Origin: a virus
IMG/VR virus record: IMGVR_UViG_3300025029_000002
Location: 1-42,693 of that record
Direction: 5' to 3' (one strand)
DNA: 42,693 nucleotides
A model generated the notes under the pieces. It was not told the DNA's origin and did no database searches. It worked only from the letters and a program-made list of their open reading frames with translations. Of this stretch, positions 41,155 to 42,693 are shown piece by piece (within the stretch, counting starts at the first letter, position 1; the number at the start of each line of letters is the position of its first letter). A program made the translations under genes and the position numbers.

Positions 41155-41916
41155 ATGATGAATCGACCGATATTGCCCTGGATGGGCGGCAAGCGACGCT
41201 TGGCCAAACAGATCCTACCGCTCTTCAAACCGCACACTGCCTACGTGGAACCTTTCTGCGGGGGTGCTGCGCTCTTCTTTATGAAAGCACCCAGCAAAGT
41301 GGAAGTCATCAACGACGCGCATGGGGAGCTGGTAAACCTCTACCGCGTGGTGAAGCACCACCCTGATGAGCTGGTGAAACAGTTCCGTTGGGGGCTGATC
41401 AGCCGTGAAGAGTATCTCACTCAAAGAGAAATCAACCCTCTTCACCTGACGGATATACAGCGAGCGGCGCGGTTCTTCTACCTGCAAAAGCTAGCCTTCG
41501 GCGGCAAGGTGAGTGGCCAGACGTTTGGCACCTCTGCCGTTTCCCCACCACGTATGAACTTACTGCGCATTGAAGAAGATCTCAGTGCAGCGCACCTGCG
41601 CTTGGCTCGTACAGTGGTCGAGCACCTCGACTGGGCAGAGTGCATTAAACGCTACGATCGGGAAAGGACGCTGTTCTACCTCGACCCACCTTACTGGGGA
41701 ACAGCCGGCTATGGCTGCGACTTCCCGCTAGATGAGTACTACCGCATGGGCGAGCTAGCCAGAACAGGGCAGGGGCAGTTCGTGATCAGCGTCAACGACA
41801 CACCTGAGATGCGCGATGCCTTCCATGGACTGAACATTCAAACTACTGAAATTCGGTACACGGTAGGTCAGCGGGCCACCGAGCCGCGCGGCGAGCTGAT
41901 CATCAGTAATCGCTGA
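41155..41916 (+). CDS. dam: DNA adenine methyltransferase (D12 class, Dam-like)
   Basis: A 253-residue N6-adenine methyltransferase. Motif I-type VEPFCGGAALF (31-41) binds AdoMet, LFYLDPPYWG (173-182) is the catalytic DPPY motif, and WMGGKRRLAKQI at the N-terminus is typical of the D12 class. It is slightly shorter than E. coli Dam (278), so GATC specificity is only likely. There is no clear ribosome site, and the LexA box ends ten bases upstream, so the transcript may have almost no leader. Its place between Q and cos is that of the cytotoxin gene ctx in phage phiCTX. Confidence 0.9.
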   Translation: MMNRPILPWMGGKRRLAKQILPLFKPHTAYVEPFCGGAALFFMKAPSKVEVINDAHGELVNLYRVVKHHPDELVKQFRWGLISREEYLTQREINPLHLTDIQRAARFFYLQKLAFGGKVSGQTFGTSAVSPPRMNLLRIEEDLSAAHLRLARTVVEHLDWAECIKRYDRERTLFYLDPPYWGTAGYGCDFPLDEYYRMGELARTGQGQFVISVNDTPEMRDAFHGLNIQTTEIRYTVGQRATEPRGELIISNR

Positions 41917-41943
41917 AACAGAAGTCAGGCCTATAACAATAAC

Positions 41944-41963
41944 GCCGCCTCAATGAGGGCGGC
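41944..41963. terminator. Hairpin between converging dam and DUF2188 genes
   Basis: GCCGCC and GGCGGC flank an eight-base loop. T-rich sequence follows on the minus strand (GTTATTGTTAT). It probably ends one or both converging transcripts. Confidence 0.5.
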
Positions 41964-41969
41964 TATCGC

Positions 41970-42194
41970 TTATCCAGTAGCCTGAGGAGAGAGACAGCTA
42001 TCTCTATAGGTACGCTCTTCTTGGATACTGCCATCCTCTTGATATATTTCAACGACTCCATCTTTACCAACCATATATTCTTGCATGAACAAAATGGTTT
42101 TCTCTTTAGTATCAGCGCGCCCAATGGCCAACCGGGCTCCGGCTCTTTGGAACTTCCATTCATCTTCCTCTTTTGAGATGTGATAGTTTTCCAC
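41970..42194 (-). CDS. DUF2188-like small protein
   Basis: A 74-residue protein with the DUF2188 layout: an opening YHIS segment, a W-x-FQRAGARLAIGRADTKEK stretch, and a final VVEIYQEDGSIQEERTY hairpin. Start is GTG, preceded by AGGGGG at a short distance. These small proteins are common in mobile elements and have no established role. It faces dam and lies beside the putative cos. Confidence 0.65.
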   Translation of the reverse strand: MENYHISKEEDEWKFQRAGARLAIGRADTKEKTILFMQEYMVGKDGVVEIYQEDGSIQEERTYRDSCLSPQATG

Positions 42195-42255
42195 CTAGCC
42201 CCCTGCAGTTGAAGTTTGCTTTGGCTATATTAAACCAAAAAAACTAACCCTGCCC

Positions 42256-42300
42256 ACCCACGGCGCGCCGTCGACTCCCCGCCCCGCCTGCGCGCTAAAC
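42256..42300 (-). other. Candidate cos site region
   Basis: This GC-rich patch in an otherwise AT-rich, gene-free stretch (42195-42595) contains on the minus strand GCGCAGGCGGGGCGGGGAG, sharing AGGCGGGG with the P2 cohesive end GGCGAGGCGGGG, in the orientation expected relative to Q. A perfect 12-bp palindrome ACGGCGCGCCGT (42260-42271) lies next to it. The remaining ~300 bases before attR show no gene that I can support. Confidence 0.5.
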
Positions 42301-42595
42301 CTGTGTGATTTTATGCACCATTGCGGCAGGCACTCAGGCTCCGCCATTGCTGGGCGGAAGGGCGGTTATAAAGGAAATTATTTTCATGCGTTTTCATGCG
42401 AACTTAAGCAGTGGTGCTGGAGGAAGTAGGAGAAGAACAGAATTTGATTATTGTCCTGTTTTAACTGCAGCACCTAGAAGCCATTTAGCTACGTAGTTCA
42501 ATTCGGTAAGCGATTGAATTACAATGTCTTGGTGATCGGCTTTCACATAGTTTTTTTACGCTCAACATACTGATTTTTCTATTTAATTGTAATAT

Positions 42596-42657
42596 CTTGT
42601 AATCAGTAGGTCCCGGGTTCGACTCCTGGTGTCGGCACCACTGAAAAGTGGTTAAAA
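42596..42657 (+). repeat. attR core with tRNA-Thr 3' fragment
   Basis: This 62-base sequence is identical to 38-99 and starts in the anticodon loop, so it holds only the 3' part of the tRNA gene with its CCA and is not a functional tRNA. The host sequence resumes after it. It marks the right end of the prophage. Confidence 0.95.
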
Positions 42658-42693
42658 GTTAAGCGTCAGAGAATTAGATTAAGCCGTCCGAAA

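Noticed and set aside
42305-42496. Open frame of 63 codons on the plus strand beside attR
   Set aside because: No ribosome site, composition unlike a protein, and it crosses the region between cos candidate and attR; nothing supports translation.
42596-42642. Second tRNA-Thr at the right end
   Set aside because: Only the 3' part from the anticodon loop is present; it is the attR duplicate, not a gene.

Overview
The window is one essentially complete P2-like (Peduovirus-type) prophage of about 42.6 kb lying in a tRNA-Thr(TGT) gene. A 62-bp direct repeat (38-99 and 42596-42657) marks attL and attR. The tRNA at the left end is intact; the right end carries only a 3' tRNA fragment. The tailed-phage gene set, codon usage and moderately high GC content suggest a gammaproteobacterial host, possibly Halomonas or a relative; that host call is an inference.

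Left arm (183-7128, minus strand): tyrosine integrase, a DUF4224 protein, several small genes (including an undersized membrane protein and a DksA/TraR zinc finger), the HUH rolling-circle initiator gpA, an Ogr/Delta-type zinc-finger late activator and small DNA-binding-like proteins. These genes overlap or abut and look like one early operon. It is probably driven from a TTGACA promoter whose spacer holds a dyad, next to a divergent S24-type, self-cleaving CI repressor (7220-7885).

Cargo block (7952-14947): a two-gene DUF262 + HEPN module (AT-rich, candidate anti-phage or toxin-like system), a LexA-box-controlled umuC with a divergent UmuD-like gene that has lost its catalytic serine, and a vsr / PD-(D/E)XK nuclease / C5-cytosine methyltransferase cassette.

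Late block (15098-41025): D, U, T, E/E', FII, FI, G, H, I, an extra fibre, J, W, V, then S, R, spanins, endolysin, holin, X, L, M, N, O on the minus strand and P, Q on the plus strand. Three near-identical 24-bp dyads (GGTGTAAG...TTACACC) sit in front of FI, V and the divergent O/P pair, exactly where P2 has its late promoters; they are probably the sites of the Ogr-like activator. Plus-strand accessory genes interrupt the late block between T and U and between G and FI, and a DUF4214 gene lies between S and V.

Right end: a D12-class adenine methyltransferase gene with a perfect LexA box directly upstream, a DUF2188 gene, and a GC-rich segment resembling the P2 cos core in the expected orientation. 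The att-cos-cargo-Q order is like phage phiCTX rather than P2. Together, the self-cleaving repressor and two LexA boxes suggest a prophage wired to the SOS response. The strongest candidates for something not well described are the DUF262-HEPN pair, the SOS-controlled dam gene beside cos, and the umuC locus with an uncleavable UmuD-like partner.
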